Notes: generated from the letters alone by a model not told the origin. A stretch of DNA of 64,000 bases from Zasmidium citrigriseum (GCA_002786025.1 NHNW01000068.1:1-64000); one strand, 5' to 3'; counted from the first letter of the stretch, positions 23,532-35,123 are shown. A program made the numbers and translations.

Positions 23532-24870
23532 GATGAAGGATGGAGATTTTCGAGGAGAGAAGCAGGGGACAGGGAAGGGAAGAGATGCTCAGGGATAGTA
23601 TGAAAGGCCTCTTCATATACCTCTCGCTCTCCATGTCAAAGTGCGATCGCACACTGGGTGACTTGGTACCACGCCCTGGTTGCCTCGCACGGAAAATGCT
23701 ACCCATACCAGGCCAAGTCATTCGTTGCCACAGGTGAGCGCACTGACTTGTCTGTATTCGTTCGGCAAAGCGTGCCGTGAGGTCTGTGGCGGAGTTAGCA
23801 GAAGACATGTGGTGTCGATCACGACCGGATTAGGAAGTTAGAATCTGCAGGCTGGTCAAATAGTTAAGCTTGTTTGTTAAGCTTCGCCGTCAAATCCGGG
23901 GTCACGAACGCCTCCAGGTGAGGGGTTGACCAATATGAGGCAGATGATTGGCAGTACTCCTCGTGTAGCGGTGTCTTGGGGAGTGGAAGACTTGTACACA
24001 CCGCTTTCGGTGCTGATCGACCGGTCTGGCGGATCTCGTTGTCTCTCTGGTAGCCTGTAAGAGCCTTTCGTGGCTGAACATTCTGCGAACTGAATACATA
24101 CGAAAGGGATTATTGATCAGGCGCAACCGAGGACCGCGGATCCCTTCTGTTCCAGTCCTGCAGTGTGAAGAGACCCGCGGGTTAGGAGGCCCAAGAGCTG
24201 CAAAGGCTGTATCCACGTGTTCACCACATGCTGTTCTTCTCCATGCAAGTAGCACCGGTAGAAGGCCAAATTGTGCTAATGGATCGCCGGTAACCGTTGG
24301 GAAATCGTTTCTGTTCGACGTTGTGTCCAAATTGACACATTCTTCAACGGAGCATGAACTTTATATCGACCATGTGGCTGGTAAATGCGAAGTGGAGACA
24401 TGCTTCTAATGTCAAGACTCTTCATAGGATGGAGAGCATAGTGACAGCAGCACAAGAGCGCAATCCTCAAGATCTAAGGTATCCCTCCCGGTTCGTCTTC
24501 TCGCTCGACCGATAGACCGTGGTATCGTTGGGTTGACTTGTGGCGAGTAAGATGAGACCGAGGCCAGTTTCATCACCATAGCCCGGGATGCAGACTCCTC
24601 TTGTTCTCAGATGCTGTGATGGCAAGCTCTCAAGGTGTATCTCTGCGAAAGTTGAGAACAGGAAGAGATGTCGTCGAAAGAAACATAAGGATGAGGACGA
24701 GGATGAGGAGGATGCGGCGTAGACAAGCAACTCAGCACGGGTCACCCGGACCCATAAAATCCGGCGACGTCACCTCTAGAAAATCACATGTGCGTCGCGA
24801 CCTTCGATTCCACCACCACAATGGACACACCTTCGACTTCCATCTTTCGCGACAACTTCAAGCAGCGGCC
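23532..24870. other. Divergent intergenic region
   Basis: Between the peroxygenase (minus) and helicase (plus) starts; must contain both promoters. A TATATGAA element (minus, 23612-23619) sits 81-88 nt from the peroxygenase ATG. The helicase frame stays open upstream to about 24601, but that part is low-complexity Arg/Met-rich and was not included in the gene. Confidence 0.55.
23612..23619 (-). promoter_or_regulatory. TATA-like element of the peroxygenase gene
   Basis: Minus-strand TATATGAA about 85 nt upstream of the ATG at 23531. Position fits; the sequence match is moderate. Confidence 0.4.
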
Positions 24871-27800
24871 ATGGTCAATAAACCACACGCGCCGCGCCAG
24901 GGCAACAAGCCCGGCAAGAAGCCCGCCAGCAACGCATCCACCCTGAACGGCGAGGACACCAGCTTCATTGTCTTTGGAGATGATAAGAAGGGCAAGAAAG
25001 GGAAGCAGCCTGCTCAAGATGCTACCAGTAGCCAGTCAAGTAATACGAAAGGCAAGGCACCGACTGCCCCGAATGGAACCGAGCCAGAGGCACCGAAGAA
25101 GCCAGACACCAGGACGCTGATCGCCGGATCATCATGGACTGGAAAGTTGCCCCAGACCATGTTCAACGAGCACTGTCAGAAGCAGAAATGGGAGAAGCCT
25201 GAGTACACCATCCATCGAAACGCGAGAGGCTTCACAGGCGGCGTCATACTCAAGCAGAAGAATCCAAAGACCCAAGAGATCACCACCCTGCCGCCCATCG
25301 TACCGCCGCCGGATTACTTGAAAGAGCGAGGGACGCAAGAGAGTGCAGTAGAAGCCAGACATTTTGCGGCTGCATATGCGCTGTTTCGAGTGAGCAATAT
25401 GAAGAATATCCACATGATGCTTCCGCCGCAGTATCGCGATTTGTGGAAAGGAGACTTCCAGGATCTGAAGAGCGAGGCGATCGCACAAGGAAACGGGTAC
25501 TTGTATGAGGCAGACCCATTCCTAGCCAAGAAGCAGCGTGAGGAAGCAAATGCAGCAAAGGAGAAGGCCAGGGCGGACAAGGTCAAGCAGCATGCCGAGG
25601 ACAAGAAGTCTGAGGTGGTCAGTCTTGATGGTCAGGTACAAAGCAAGCATGTTCTGAAAGGCTGGATGCGGGTACCGAAGGTGGAGATGGGTGTTCGGAC
25701 ACGACGTGATGTGGAAAGATTAATACGACAAGGTGGCGCTTGGAATCCGCACGGCATTTCGATGAAGCCGGCTGAGCGAAAAGCCATCACTGACGATTTG
25801 TCGACCATCGGATTTCGTCGGAGCCATGTGGAAGAGGCGACCGAACTGTGCAAAGATCGAGAAGAATGCTTGGAGTGGCTCCTCATTCACGTACCCGAGG
25901 ATGACTTGCCCAAGTGGTGTCTGCCGGAGAACTACCTTGCTGGAGTCAGTCTTGCCAGCGGAGACTTGAGGCGAGAAGGGAAGCTCAAACGTCTTGCAGC
26001 TTCTGGCTACCCACTTGAGGTCTGCGGTGATGCGCTCGATCTCTGTGGTGGCGATGAAGGAAAAGCTGCCGGAATGCTTCAAGCCAGACTTTTGGGGATC
26101 GAAGAAGACTCTGCGAAACATGAAGTGCAAGATACCGAGATCTGGGACGAAGAACAAGCCACACTGGAAGCCATCTTTGGCGACCGGTATTCCAACCATG
26201 ATCGGACATGTACGATAAAGCTGGATCTTCAAACGCCATCGAAGAAGCCCATAATCCTCAAGACTCGACCTCCGACAACCGGATATCCTGCAAGTGTTCC
26301 CATCATCTCCATCGAAGCCGACTTGCCAGCATATGTCCGGCTGAGCATTCTCAAGCAAGCGTTGGTTGTTGCGAAGAATGACTACATTGGTGAGCAGATG
26401 ATCTTCAACATTGTCGACTGGTTGGAGCAAAACATTCCAAGTATCATTGAGAACCCAGGCAGCCTGAGCGAAGTAGCCAGTGTTGCATCAACACCCAGCA
26501 ATCCAAACACCTCGCGGGCCCAGAATGTGAAGCAGCGCAGAAGACCGGAGCCAATATCATGGAGCGATCAAGATGGCCGAAGTCGGAGAGTGCTCGAAGA
26601 GTGGCAAGCTAAACAGTCAACACCAAATCAACAGCAGATGTTGAAAGCTCGACAGAACCTCCCGGCCTGGAAGTTGCAGGATGCTATTGTTTCGTCAGTG
26701 ACCACCAACCAAGTTACAATCATTTCTGGAGAAACCGGATCTGGAAAGTCGACTCAATCTGTACAATTCATTCTCGATGATCTCATCAAGCGACACTTCG
26801 GTCAGCAAGCCAACATCATCTGCACACAACCGCGAAGAATATCAGCACTAGGGCTTGCGGATCGTGTCGCAGATGAACGCTGTGGTAAGGTGGGCGAAGA
26901 AGTCGGCTATGCCATTCGAGGCGAGTCGAAGCAACGACCTGGCGTGACGAAGATTACATTCGTAACGACCGGTGTTCTTCTACGTCGCCTGCAGACTTCA
27001 GGTGGCAGTACTGATGATGTGGTACGGAGTCTGGCAGATGTCAGTCACGTCGTCATTGACGAGGTTCACGAACGAAGCCTCGACACTGACTTTTTGCTGG
27101 TTCTACTGCGAGATGTGCTCAAGAAGCGCAAGGATCTGAAGCTTGTCCTCATGAGTGCCACCCTTGATGCAGAAATGTTCGAGAACTACTTCAGAGGCAG
27201 CTCCAGTGTCGGCAAAGTGGAGATTGAGGGGCGGACGCATCCTGTTCAGGATATTTACCTGGACGACATTGTGCGATGGACTGGCTTCGGCTCAGTGGAA
27301 GCGGACGACTCAGATGCTGACTTCGACGACCGCGCACATCCAGGCTCTGGCACATCAACGCCGCAGCCTGGTATCGGCAACGCTTTGAGGGCCGTCGGCA
27401 TGAGGATCAACTACGACCTGATAGCGCGGACGGTGGAATATATTGATCGCCAACTGGGCAGTACAGACGGCGGTATTCTCATATTCCTTCCCGGTGTCGC
27501 TGAGATCGACCAGACGCTCAGAGCGCTTCGAAACGTGCCAAATCTGCACGCACTTCCATTACACGCCTCTTTGCAAAGCTCAGAACAAAGACGGGTCTTT
27601 CCAAGGCCTCCGTCCGGATTGCGAAAAGTTATTGCTGCAACAAACGTCGCCGAGACATCCATCACTATTGAAGATATCGTCGCAGTGATCGATACTGGTC
27701 GAGTGAAAGAGACCAGCTTCGACCCCGCAAACAACATGGTGAAACTGGCAGAAGTGTGGGCATCTCGAGCTGCTTGCAAGCAGCGACGTGGACGTGCTGG

Positions 27801-29007
27801 ACGTGTACGAGCGGGCGAATGCTACAAGCTGTATACCAGGTCTGCAGAAGCCAAGATGGCTGAAAGGCCCGAGCCCGAGATTCGTAGAGTACCTTTGGAG
27901 CAGCTGTGTCTGTCTGTTAGAGCAATGGGGGTGGTTGATGTGCCAAGCTTCCTTGCATCCGCACTGACACCGCCGGAGAGCTTGGCCGTTGAAGGTGCAC
28001 TCAAGCTACTGGGAAGAATCGGCGCTCTGGATCACACTGATCTTACTGCCCTTGGACAGCATCTGTCGATGATTCCGGCGGATTTACGGTGTGCCAAGCT
28101 CATGGTCTACGGTGCGGCATTCGGATGCTTCGAGGCTTGCGTTACGATTGCGGCAATCTTGACGGTGAAAAGCCCCTTCGTCAGTCCTCAAGCCAAGCGC
28201 GAAGAGTCGAAAGGAGCAAGAGCCTCGTTCGGAAACGGCCAGGGCGATCTCATTTGCGATCTTAGAGCCTATGAAGAATGGGCAGGAAGGAGATCGGCTG
28301 GCGAGCCAACATCAATCACCCGCCGCTGGTGTGACGAGAACTTCCTGAACCACCAAACTTTGATGGACATTTCCACCAACCGGACACAATACATCTCGTC
28401 ATTGCAGGAAATCGGATTCCTGCCTACTGGCTACAGATACGACTCGTCTGCTAGTCAGGGTCTCAATCGATTCAACACCAGCGATACCCTCCTTCGCGCT
28501 TTGATCGCAGGCTCTTTCCAACCACAAGTCGCCCGGATTGAGTTCCCAGACAAGAAGTATGCAGCATCTTCATCTGGTGCCGTTGAGATGGATCCTGAGG
28601 CCCGCACGATCAAATATTTCAACGAAGAGAACGGTCGTGTCTTTGTCCATCCAAGTTCTACCTTGTTCGACGCCCAAGGATTTCCAGGAAACAGCGTCTA
28701 CATGAGCTACTTCACCAAGATGGCGACAAGCAAAGTCTTCATCCGCGACCTGACACCATTCAACGTGTACAGCTTGTTGATGTTCTCCGGTCCGATCACA
28801 ATTGACCCCCAAGGCCGCGGATTGCTCGTCGACGGATGGATCAGACTCAGAGGATGGGCCAGGATTGGAGTCTTGGTCAGCAGGATGCGCATGATGCTGG
28901 ATGAGCTTTTGGCGAAGAAGCTGGATGATCCGGGATTGGAAATGGGCGAAAGCGACGTCGTCAAGGTGGTGAGGAAGATGGTGGAGCTGGATGCGTTGGA
29001 TCGGTGA
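24871..29007 (+). CDS. DExH-box RNA helicase, DHX57/YLR419W type
   Basis: Single exon, 1,378 residues. RNA-dependent ATPase of the DEAH/RHA group. Helicase motifs in order: I GETGSGKST (about residue 620), Ia TQPRRISA, II DEVHERSLD (about 730), III SATLDAE, IV FLPGVAEI, V ATNVAETSITI and VI QRRGRAGRVRAGE (about 970). HA2 and OB-fold regions follow (LEQLCLSVRAMG.., VYMSYFTKMATSKVFIRD). N-terminal to the core are a basic low-complexity tail, a UBA-like segment (about 310-420) and an RWD-like region starting DEEQATLEAIFGDRY (about 426). The UBA + RWD + DEVH combination is the hallmark of the DHX57/Ucp12 group rather than Prp splicing helicases. Start chosen at gcggccATGG; an upstream in-frame ATG exists at 24619. 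Intronless, unlike most neighbours. Confidence 0.92.
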   Translation: MVNKPHAPRQGNKPGKKPASNASTLNGEDTSFIVFGDDKKGKKGKQPAQDATSSQSSNTKGKAPTAPNGTEPEAPKKPDTRTLIAGSSWTGKLPQTMFNEHCQKQKWEKPEYTIHRNARGFTGGVILKQKNPKTQEITTLPPIVPPPDYLKERGTQESAVEARHFAAAYALFRVSNMKNIHMMLPPQYRDLWKGDFQDLKSEAIAQGNGYLYEADPFLAKKQREEANAAKEKARADKVKQHAEDKKSEVVSLDGQVQSKHVLKGWMRVPKVEMGVRTRRDVERLIRQGGAWNPHGISMKPAERKAITDDLSTIGFRRSHVEEATELCKDREECLEWLLIHVPEDDLPKWCLPENYLAGVSLASGDLRREGKLKRLAASGYPLEVCGDALDLCGGDEGKAAGMLQARLLGIEEDSAKHEVQDTEIWDEEQATLEAIFGDRYSNHDRTCTIKLDLQTPSKKPIILKTRPPTTGYPASVPIISIEADLPAYVRLSILKQALVVAKNDYIGEQMIFNIVDWLEQNIPSIIENPGSLSEVASVASTPSNPNTSRAQNVKQRRRPEPISWSDQDGRSRRVLEEWQAKQSTPNQQQMLKARQNLPAWKLQDAIVSSVTTNQVTIISGETGSGKSTQSVQFILDDLIKRHFGQQANIICTQPRRISALGLADRVADERCGKVGEEVGYAIRGESKQRPGVTKITFVTTGVLLRRLQTSGGSTDDVVRSLADVSHVVIDEVHERSLDTDFLLVLLRDVLKKRKDLKLVLMSATLDAEMFENYFRGSSSVGKVEIEGRTHPVQDIYLDDIVRWTGFGSVEADDSDADFDDRAHPGSGTSTPQPGIGNALRAVGMRINYDLIARTVEYIDRQLGSTDGGILIFLPGVAEIDQTLRALRNVPNLHALPLHASLQSSEQRRVFPRPPSGLRKVIAATNVAETSITIEDIVAVIDTGRVKETSFDPANNMVKLAEVWASRAACKQRRGRAGRVRAGECYKLYTRSAEAKMAERPEPEIRRVPLEQLCLSVRAMGVVDVPSFLASALTPPESLAVEGALKLLGRIGALDHTDLTALGQHLSMIPADLRCAKLMVYGAAFGCFEACVTIAAILTVKSPFVSPQAKREESKGARASFGNGQGDLICDLRAYEEWAGRRSAGEPTSITRRWCDENFLNHQTLMDISTNRTQYISSLQEIGFLPTGYRYDSSASQGLNRFNTSDTLLRALIAGSFQPQVARIEFPDKKYAASSSGAVEMDPEARTIKYFNEENGRVFVHPSSTLFDAQGFPGNSVYMSYFTKMATSKVFIRDLTPFNVYSLLMFSGPITIDPQGRGLLVDGWIRLRGWARIGVLVSRMRMMLDELLAKKLDDPGLEMGESDVVKVVRKMVELDALDR

Positions 29008-29321
29008 GAGACGACACGACCGAGTCGCGTCCTTCATGTCATGTCTTGGCAGAGATGTCTGTGATGAATGATACGCAGGTTGGTATACATTGTTAAGAGA
29101 CGACTTTTGAGCGTGCGGGGAGACTGTACCACGTCCACCTTCACCGAGGTGTATTGATCCTGCGGGCGACAAAAGATGTAGAAGTTGAAGACACAGAGGT
29201 AGGAGTGTTTCATTTCGTTCATGTTCATATCTAGGGCAAAGAAGCAAATATGACACACGTAGCGATGTCGGAAGAGCGAATTTTCCATCATCCTACTCAT
29301 CGATATGTAGATCTACCGCCG
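29008..29321. other. Short intergenic region
   Basis: Between the helicase stop and the acyl-CoA ligase start on the same strand. Holds the helicase 3' region and the ligase promoter; nothing else seen. Confidence 0.5.
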
Positions 29322-31079
29322 ATGGACCTCTTAACATTTCTATTTGGTGTGTACCTGCCTTCAAACTTTGATCAAGCATCTGACAGTTCCTAGATTCCGA
29401 ACACTGCGCCGCCCAAGAAGACACAGTCCTGCACATCGAAGCCGCGCATCCAGAAAACAAGCTCACGAAATCCACTACTCGTGACCTCTTCCAACAAATC
29501 GCCCATGGTCTCCGTCACAAGTATGGTATCGGTGCCGATAGCCCTAACAAAGATACCGTGACTGTGATCACCTACGGCCAGATCCTGGTCCCGGCTTTAC
29601 TCTATGGGATTATTGCTGCTGGGGGTGTTTACTCTGCTGCGAGCCCTTCTTCGACTGTTAGCGAACTTGCTCGACAGGTCAAGATTGCTAAGTCGAGGGT
29701 TATTGTTTGTGGAAGTGAGCATGTTGATGTTGCGAGGAAGGCGGCGGTGGAGTGTGGGCTGCCGTTGGAGAGTGTTTTGCTTCTGAACTCGATGGCTGGG
29801 GAGTGGAGGTTGGAAAGTATAGAAGGGGGCGTGAATGCCATCTCCTCCTCGAAGCTCGCATGGAAAAGACTCACAGACGCTGGAGAACTGAAGAACAGCC
29901 TCATCGTAATCCTCTGGAGTTCAGGCACAACCGGCCTCCCCAAAGGCGTGATGCTCTCCCACCAAAACCTCGTGGCCGAAGCCTACCTCGTCGCGCTCCC
30001 CGGGCGGGAATACGTCGCCAAGGAAATGGAAAAGGGGACGTATGAGCCGAAAGAATACACCACCCTGGCCCATCTCCCCATCAGCCACATCGCAGGTCTA
30101 TTTGGCTACATGATCGGCCCGATGTACTCCGGCGGCACAGTCTACTGGATGCGAAAGTACGAATGGAAAACCCTCTTGGAGAATTTATTGAAGTTCAAGA
30201 TCACGATGTTCTACACCGTCCCAAGCATCTGGCTCCGCATCTCCAAAGCCCCCGAAGTGAGCGAACATTTCGCATTCCTCGAAGGAGCCAGCACAGGCGC
30301 CGCACCCATGGACTCCTCGCTCCAACACGCCGCCAACTCGCGTCTCGGGGACGGGAAGAGCGTTTTCGTCGGGCAGACGTGGGGATTATCCGAGACGACG
30401 GGCGCTGTTACGGCGCCGCTTAAGGAGGCCCCGGATGATACGGGGAGTATTGGGTGGGTTTTGCCTGGGGTTGAGTTGAGGGTTGTTGATGAGGAGTTTA
30501 GGGATGTGCCGGTGGGGGTTGAGGGGGAGTTACTTGTTAGGAGTCCGCTTGTTACGAGGGGGTATTTTGAGAATGAGGAGGCTACGAGGGGGACGTTTGT
30601 TGGGGGGTGGTTTTGTACGGGGGATGTGGGGGTGCTGAGGGGGGGACGGTTTTATGTGGTTGATCGGAAGAAGGTATGTCACTCCCCCTAGGTCATTGGA
30701 TGGTATTGGGGGTCTGGGAGTCTGGGACTGACTGTTGAGACAGGAACTCCTAAAATACAAAGGCCTCCAAATCGCCCCCGCCGAACTCGAGAACCTCCTC
30801 TTCACACACCCCCAAATCCGCGAAGCCGCCGTCGTCGGCGTCCCAGCACCCGACGATCCAGGCACCGACTGGCCAAGGGCTTACGTCGTCCCTGTCGACA
30901 GGAGCAAGATCTCTGAGGATGAAGTCAAGGAGTTTGTGAAGTCGAAATTGGCGCCTTATAAGCAGTTGAGGGGTGGCGTGGCTTTTATCGAAGAGATTCC
31001 GAAGAATGCTATTGGGAAGTTTTTGAGGAGGGAGTTGAGGGAGAGGGCGAGGAGGGAGGTGGGGAGGGCGAAGTTGTAG
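29322..31079 (+). CDS. 4-coumarate-CoA-ligase-like acyl-CoA synthetase, peroxisomal
   Basis: Adenylates a carboxylic acid and transfers it to CoA. Exons 29322-29346, 29394-30673 and 30744-31079 give 546 residues. Exon 1 is 25 nt and encodes MDLLTFLF; its splice to DSEHCAAQEDT restores the usual start of fungal 4CL-like proteins. Motifs: SSGTTGLPKG (184-193), GQTWGLSETTG, FCTGDVGVLRGGRFYVVDRKK and the C-terminal lysine motif IPKNAIGKFLRREL. The last three residues, AKL, are a type 1 peroxisomal targeting signal, so the product probably acts in the peroxisome on fatty or aromatic acids. The coding strand at about 30420-30660 is strikingly G/T-biased while staying in frame. Introns 47 and 70 nt. 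Confidence 0.9.
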
Positions 31080-31837
31080 GTAGATTGGGGGATGTGTTGG
31101 GGGTGTCTGGGGGATTGTGGTGGGAGATATAGCTACGCCATTGTGTTACCCCAGGGTGTTTTATGTTCCTTGCATCGTTACACAGAGATCTGCCGATCTT
31201 GTCGGATCAACGTCATGTCTTTATCATGTGGGAACGGAATGTACCCCTGTGCACAACATGAGGTAGATAGAATCAAGCCCTCCCACTAGCCCAACTCTTC
31301 TGTCCTTCAACAATAACAAAACCAAATCAGTCGTACCAAACTCTTATCACCAGCCTCAAATGGAGAATCCACCTCAACTCTCAACGACCTTGAATCAGTG
31401 GGCACCAAGACCACGATCGAACTCTCAGCTCTCAAAGATCCAAGCTGCAGCGCAAATTTCGCCACCAACGTCGAATGGAGCCTCGAATTCGCTGGCCGCT
31501 TCCCTGCAGCCAAAGCCAGGGCGGAAGTTATGATTTACATTGAACACGGGCTTGTATGAGTACTTTTGTATGTTCAATTCGTGAGTATTTCCTTGACGAG
31601 GCTAACAAGTTGGTGCAGGTCGGAGTTCGAATGGAAGGAACGACTGGGAGCACCCGGAGCTTGTCCTGATAAATCGTCAGCGAGATTAGGACACTGGGAG
31701 ATTATACGGAGAGTCGAATGCCTAGAACTAAAAGTTGAAACTGCTTCAATGTCTGTATCAGCCTATCACTCTCGTGGAGCCGTTGTACATCTATACTACG
31801 AGAGGAACCCTCAGCTGCAAGGGAGGTCCTCCATCTC
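31080..31837. other. Spacer with coding-like fragments
   Basis: Between convergent genes. On the plus strand, about 31340-31556 reads as 70 open codons of protein-like composition (.. TKTTIELSALKDPS .. EWSLEFAGRFPAAKARAEVM ..) but lacks an ATG. A GTGAGT...CAG intron-like block lies at about 31582-31617 and a second protein-like stretch (EFEWKERLGAPGACPDKSS..) follows to about 31760. I could not join these into one frame. They may be a decayed gene or exons of an unrecognised one. Confidence 0.35.
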
Positions 31838-32860
31838 CTATGCATTCTTGATCGCATTCAACACATTACTAGTCGACATCTTCGCATACGTCGACGCCCC
31901 CGCAAAAGCCTGAAAAGCATGCGGTTGCCCGGGATAAATATGCACCTCAAGCGGCACATGCGCCTCCATCAACCTCGTCGCATACTTCATATCCTCCTCA
32001 ACAAAGATATCCAGCTGTCCACACTCGATATACGTCGGTGGCAATCCAGCAAGACTCGCTGCCCGCGCGGGGGCTGCGTATTCGGAGACGTCTGCGGTAC
32101 CGGCTTTGTCGCCGAGGAGGGCGCCCCAGCCAGTGATGTTGTCGTTGATGGACCAGATTCCGGAGGCGAATTGTTCGATTTCGGGAAGGGGTTTGGTGGT
32201 GCGGTCGTCGAGCATGGGGAAGACGAGGATTTGTTTTAGGAGGGGTGGGGAGAGTTTGTCGTCGCGGGCCATGAGGGCTGTGCCGGCTGCGAATGTATTT
32301 GATTAGCAATAGGAACTGCGAGATTCGGACTTGGTGTTGGATTTACCTGCGAGCCCTCCGCCTGCTGATTCTCCCATGAGCACGATACGGGCGGGATCGA
32401 GACCGAATTGTGAGGCATTCTTTGATAGCCAATGCAGACCAACGTAGCAATCATTGACGGGCGTGGGGTGCGGGTGTTCAGGAGCAAGACGATAGCCAAT
32501 AGCGAAACACGGAACGCCGGTCTCCTTTACTCGTTGCTTGATCATAGCTTGGAAGACATCCACACTGCCGAGAATCATGCCTCCGCCATGAATGTAGTAC
32601 ACAGCTTTAGTAGGCTGTTCTTTGCCTTCGAGACGGAATTCTGAAATGGAGATGTCGGCTTCGTCAAAGGACTGAATTTTGTGGTCTTTGCGAGTGACCT
32701 CTGGAACGTCGGGAAAGACTCCTTCGAGGCTCGACCACATGGCTTGGGCGTTTTGACGTCTGCCTTGGACATCTCCTGCTGGGAGACGGGGTTTTGCGGC
32801 CATCGCCTCTATCATTGGGGCCATGGCGGCGACGAGCTCGGGATCGAATTGGAGTGACAT
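31838..32860 (-). CDS. Alpha/beta hydrolase, hormone-sensitive-lipase type
   Basis: Probable esterase or lipase of the Abhydrolase_3 family. Exons 32347-32860 and 31838-32286 (60-nt intron) give 320 residues, the usual size. The oxyanion-hole motif is YYIHGGG; the nucleophile elbow is GESAGGG (Ser near residue 165). The acid is in GQLDIFVEED and the catalytic His in YPGQPHAF (about 294). The splice joins GGGLA to AGTALMARDDK in frame, as in relatives. No signal peptide, so it is probably intracellular. Substrate not predictable; fungal members act on acyl esters or detoxify xenobiotics. Convergent with the acyl-CoA ligase, so no operon-like link should be assumed. Confidence 0.9.
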
Positions 32861-33193
32861 GGTGGGAGTATAGTGCTTGATATACGGGAAAGGCTGGTGA
32901 TTTGTGGAGGATGTTCAGGTTTCCAGGTTGGTGGAGCTTCAGCATTCTTATACGAATCCCACATTCATGTAATGGAAGGATCCGGCTTCTGCCTGCCCCA
33001 TAGAAGTTGTGCCCCGATGACCTAGCTGCAGGAACAGACAAATTTTGAGTTTGGGAACGCATCCTCCAGCGACCAGGGCGCAGCACTCACACGTCGGGTT
33101 GGAAATGCAGCAATGAACGCCTTCGGTACTTATGGCTTTCGGGCCCGGTCGTATGGCTGTAGGCTCTGTACCAATGAATGCCGGTGACCGGCT
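32861..33193. other. Promoter region of the lipase-type hydrolase
   Basis: Upstream of the minus-strand hydrolase. No coding signal seen. Confidence 0.45.
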
Positions 33194-33665
33194 TCAGCGC
33201 AAGCAGCGAGGCGTCCGGAGAGAAAGAAGCCGTGCAAACTCTAAAGTCCGGGCAATGTGTATAAGCAGCTGCTGAAGCCGTCGCTGGACTGTGGGATCGA
33301 TGTCGTCTACGTTATCCATTGGCGCTGCGAAGAGACTTCCGTTGCCGTTCTGAATAATCCAGAAGGCCAGGTACTGAGGCTTCGGTCGCGAATGGCAATG
33401 GGTGTCGTCGGGTCGTAGAGTCAGGCGTCCCACGGTTTTGTTTAAAGGCCGACACACCGCCTTAGCCTCGCGTTCGAGGTGAAGATAAGTAGCGAGCTGC
33501 TCGGCATGTTCGAGAATTGAGATGAAGGACGATGTTTGGTAATGCGGATGGAGGATGACGGGAGTTCGTTTTGATAGCGTGACGTTGGGCCTTTGTGGTC
33601 CAAGCTTGGCTCGCAAGTTCACGGAGGTGGCTGGTTGTTGTTCTTACCGCCTCCATCTCTTCCAT
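33194..33665 (-). CDS. Possible small hypothetical protein
   Basis: Tentative model. Exon 1 33648-33665 (MEEMEA), a 43-nt intron with a GTAAGA donor and CCAAG acceptor, and exon 2 33194-33604 give 142 residues in one frame. The product has a protein-like pattern (HYQTSSFISILEHAEQLATYL, YLAFWIIQNGNGSLFAAPMDNVDDIDPTVQRRLQQLLIH) but no motif I know. The short intron lacks a clear branch site and the region has open frames on the other strand. It may be a real small gene, a remnant or chance. Confidence 0.3.
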
Positions 33666-34250
33666 CAACTTTCATTCGAATCCATCGAAATTGCATGTCT
33701 CCCATCGCCATTTCAATGGATCTGAAGACCCGAAAACTTGATCACCTCAAAGTAGCGCCAATGTGGGACGTCTCGCGAAAAGTCGAGGTGGTCAGGCTGA
33801 GTATCGTCCGACTATATCCTTGTCCGACTCGCTATGCGCGGCGGCCATCGGAAGATCTTGCGGCGCTTCAACTACGTCCTTCCTCCAAGGGACGAGAGTT
33901 GAACAACCCAATTGATGCTCCTTGAACAGATTATACGACCGGATCACCCCCCGGGAACAGCAGGTCAGAATAGAGCAAGTTTTCGCCTACATGACGCTTG
34001 ATATGCAATTTAGTTGATAAAATGCCGTATTGTTGAGCATGAGCCTCATCAACGAAGGGCGAGAAAGAGGAGTCGAAGCGCACAGCATGCCGCAAACAAG
34101 TCTGCTTACCAAGCAAACGTGCCATCTGTTCACATTGACCAGCGCAAAGCATACTCAAGAGACGCTATGAACGACGATGATGAGGGCCTATTTAGAACGC
34201 AGCACTCTTAGCTCCGGACTTTCACATGAGACACTGACAACGACTTCACA
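33666..34250. other. Intergenic, no gene seen
   Basis: Upstream of the alpha/beta hydrolase at 34251. A TTGATAAAATG stretch at about 34013 is AT-rich. No coding or repeat structure that I can support. Confidence 0.45.
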
Positions 34251-35064
34251 ATGCCATCGTCAAAGCCGACCCTCGTCATCGTCCATGGTGGCTGGCACGA
34301 CCCATCTTGTTTCGATCTTGTTCGGGAACCCCTCGAGTCGGAAGGCTACAAATGCCACGTACCAGCGCTCCCTTCTATCGGTGATTTGGCGGCGACCAAA
34401 ACATCTAGTGACGATGTGGAGCTCGTCCATCGAGTTATCGAAGACTGTCTTTCTCGAGGAGAAAATGTTATCGTAATTGGGCACAGTAATGGAGGGCTCA
34501 AAGCCAACGGCGCTCTCAAAGGATTACTTGGCTATCAGGAAGAGGGGAGAGGAAGAGTTCTAGGACTTGGAATAATAGCCGGTCTCCTTCCGCCAGTTGC
34601 AAAGATGGGTGCACCGGGAAACGCATCGCAACCAAACCCGCAACAAAGTCGATGGGTGTCAAATGTAAGGAGTCCTCCACCCAACACATGCATTCATCCT
34701 CCTAACTCAAATTTCACAGAATACCGAAGCGACCATGCTGCCAAGGGATCCAATCAACCTCTTCTACAACGACATGCCTTTAGATCAAGCGGAATACTGG
34801 GCTGCCCGAATCAAACCCATGCACACGCAGGAAATGCCCTCTGGATACTACGAAGCCTGGCGTCACGTTCCTATCTCCTATCTGGTCTGTACGAAGGACA
34901 ACGGCATAGCTGAATCTCAGCAGTATGGAATCATTGAAGCCGCCAGGGCCGAGGGTGCGACTATACACGTCACTCGGGTTGAAGCTGGTCATAGCCCCTT
35001 TCTAAGTAGGCCGGAGGAGGTGGTAGAATGGATCAAACGTGCCGTGGAGGAGGACTTCATTTAA
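34251..35064 (+). CDS. Alpha/beta hydrolase (methylesterase-like)
   Basis: Exons 34251-34664 and 34720-35064 (55-nt intron, cctaact branch) give 252 residues. The fold starts with VIVHGGWHDPSCF. The nucleophile elbow is GHSNGG (Ser79), and the C-terminus has CTKDNGIAESQQ (candidate Asp) and EAGHSPFLSRPEEV (His229). This layout matches the Abhydrolase_6 salicylate/methyl-ester esterase-like group common in ascomycetes. No signal peptide is seen. The 3' end faces the CE5 esterase gene with only 59 nt between stop codons. Substrate unknown; enzymes of this kind are often found near secondary-metabolism genes, but none is evident here. Confidence 0.85.
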
Positions 35065-35123
35065 GTGGACTCTTGGGTATCATCAGCTGTCTTTGAACCT
35101 GGCGATATCTGCACTCAGTCCCC

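Noticed and set aside
24601..24870. N-terminal extension of the DExH helicase to 24601
   Set aside because: The extra 90 codons are Arg/Met/His-rich low complexity without family resemblance; the ATG at 24871 has a better context. An upstream start cannot be fully excluded.
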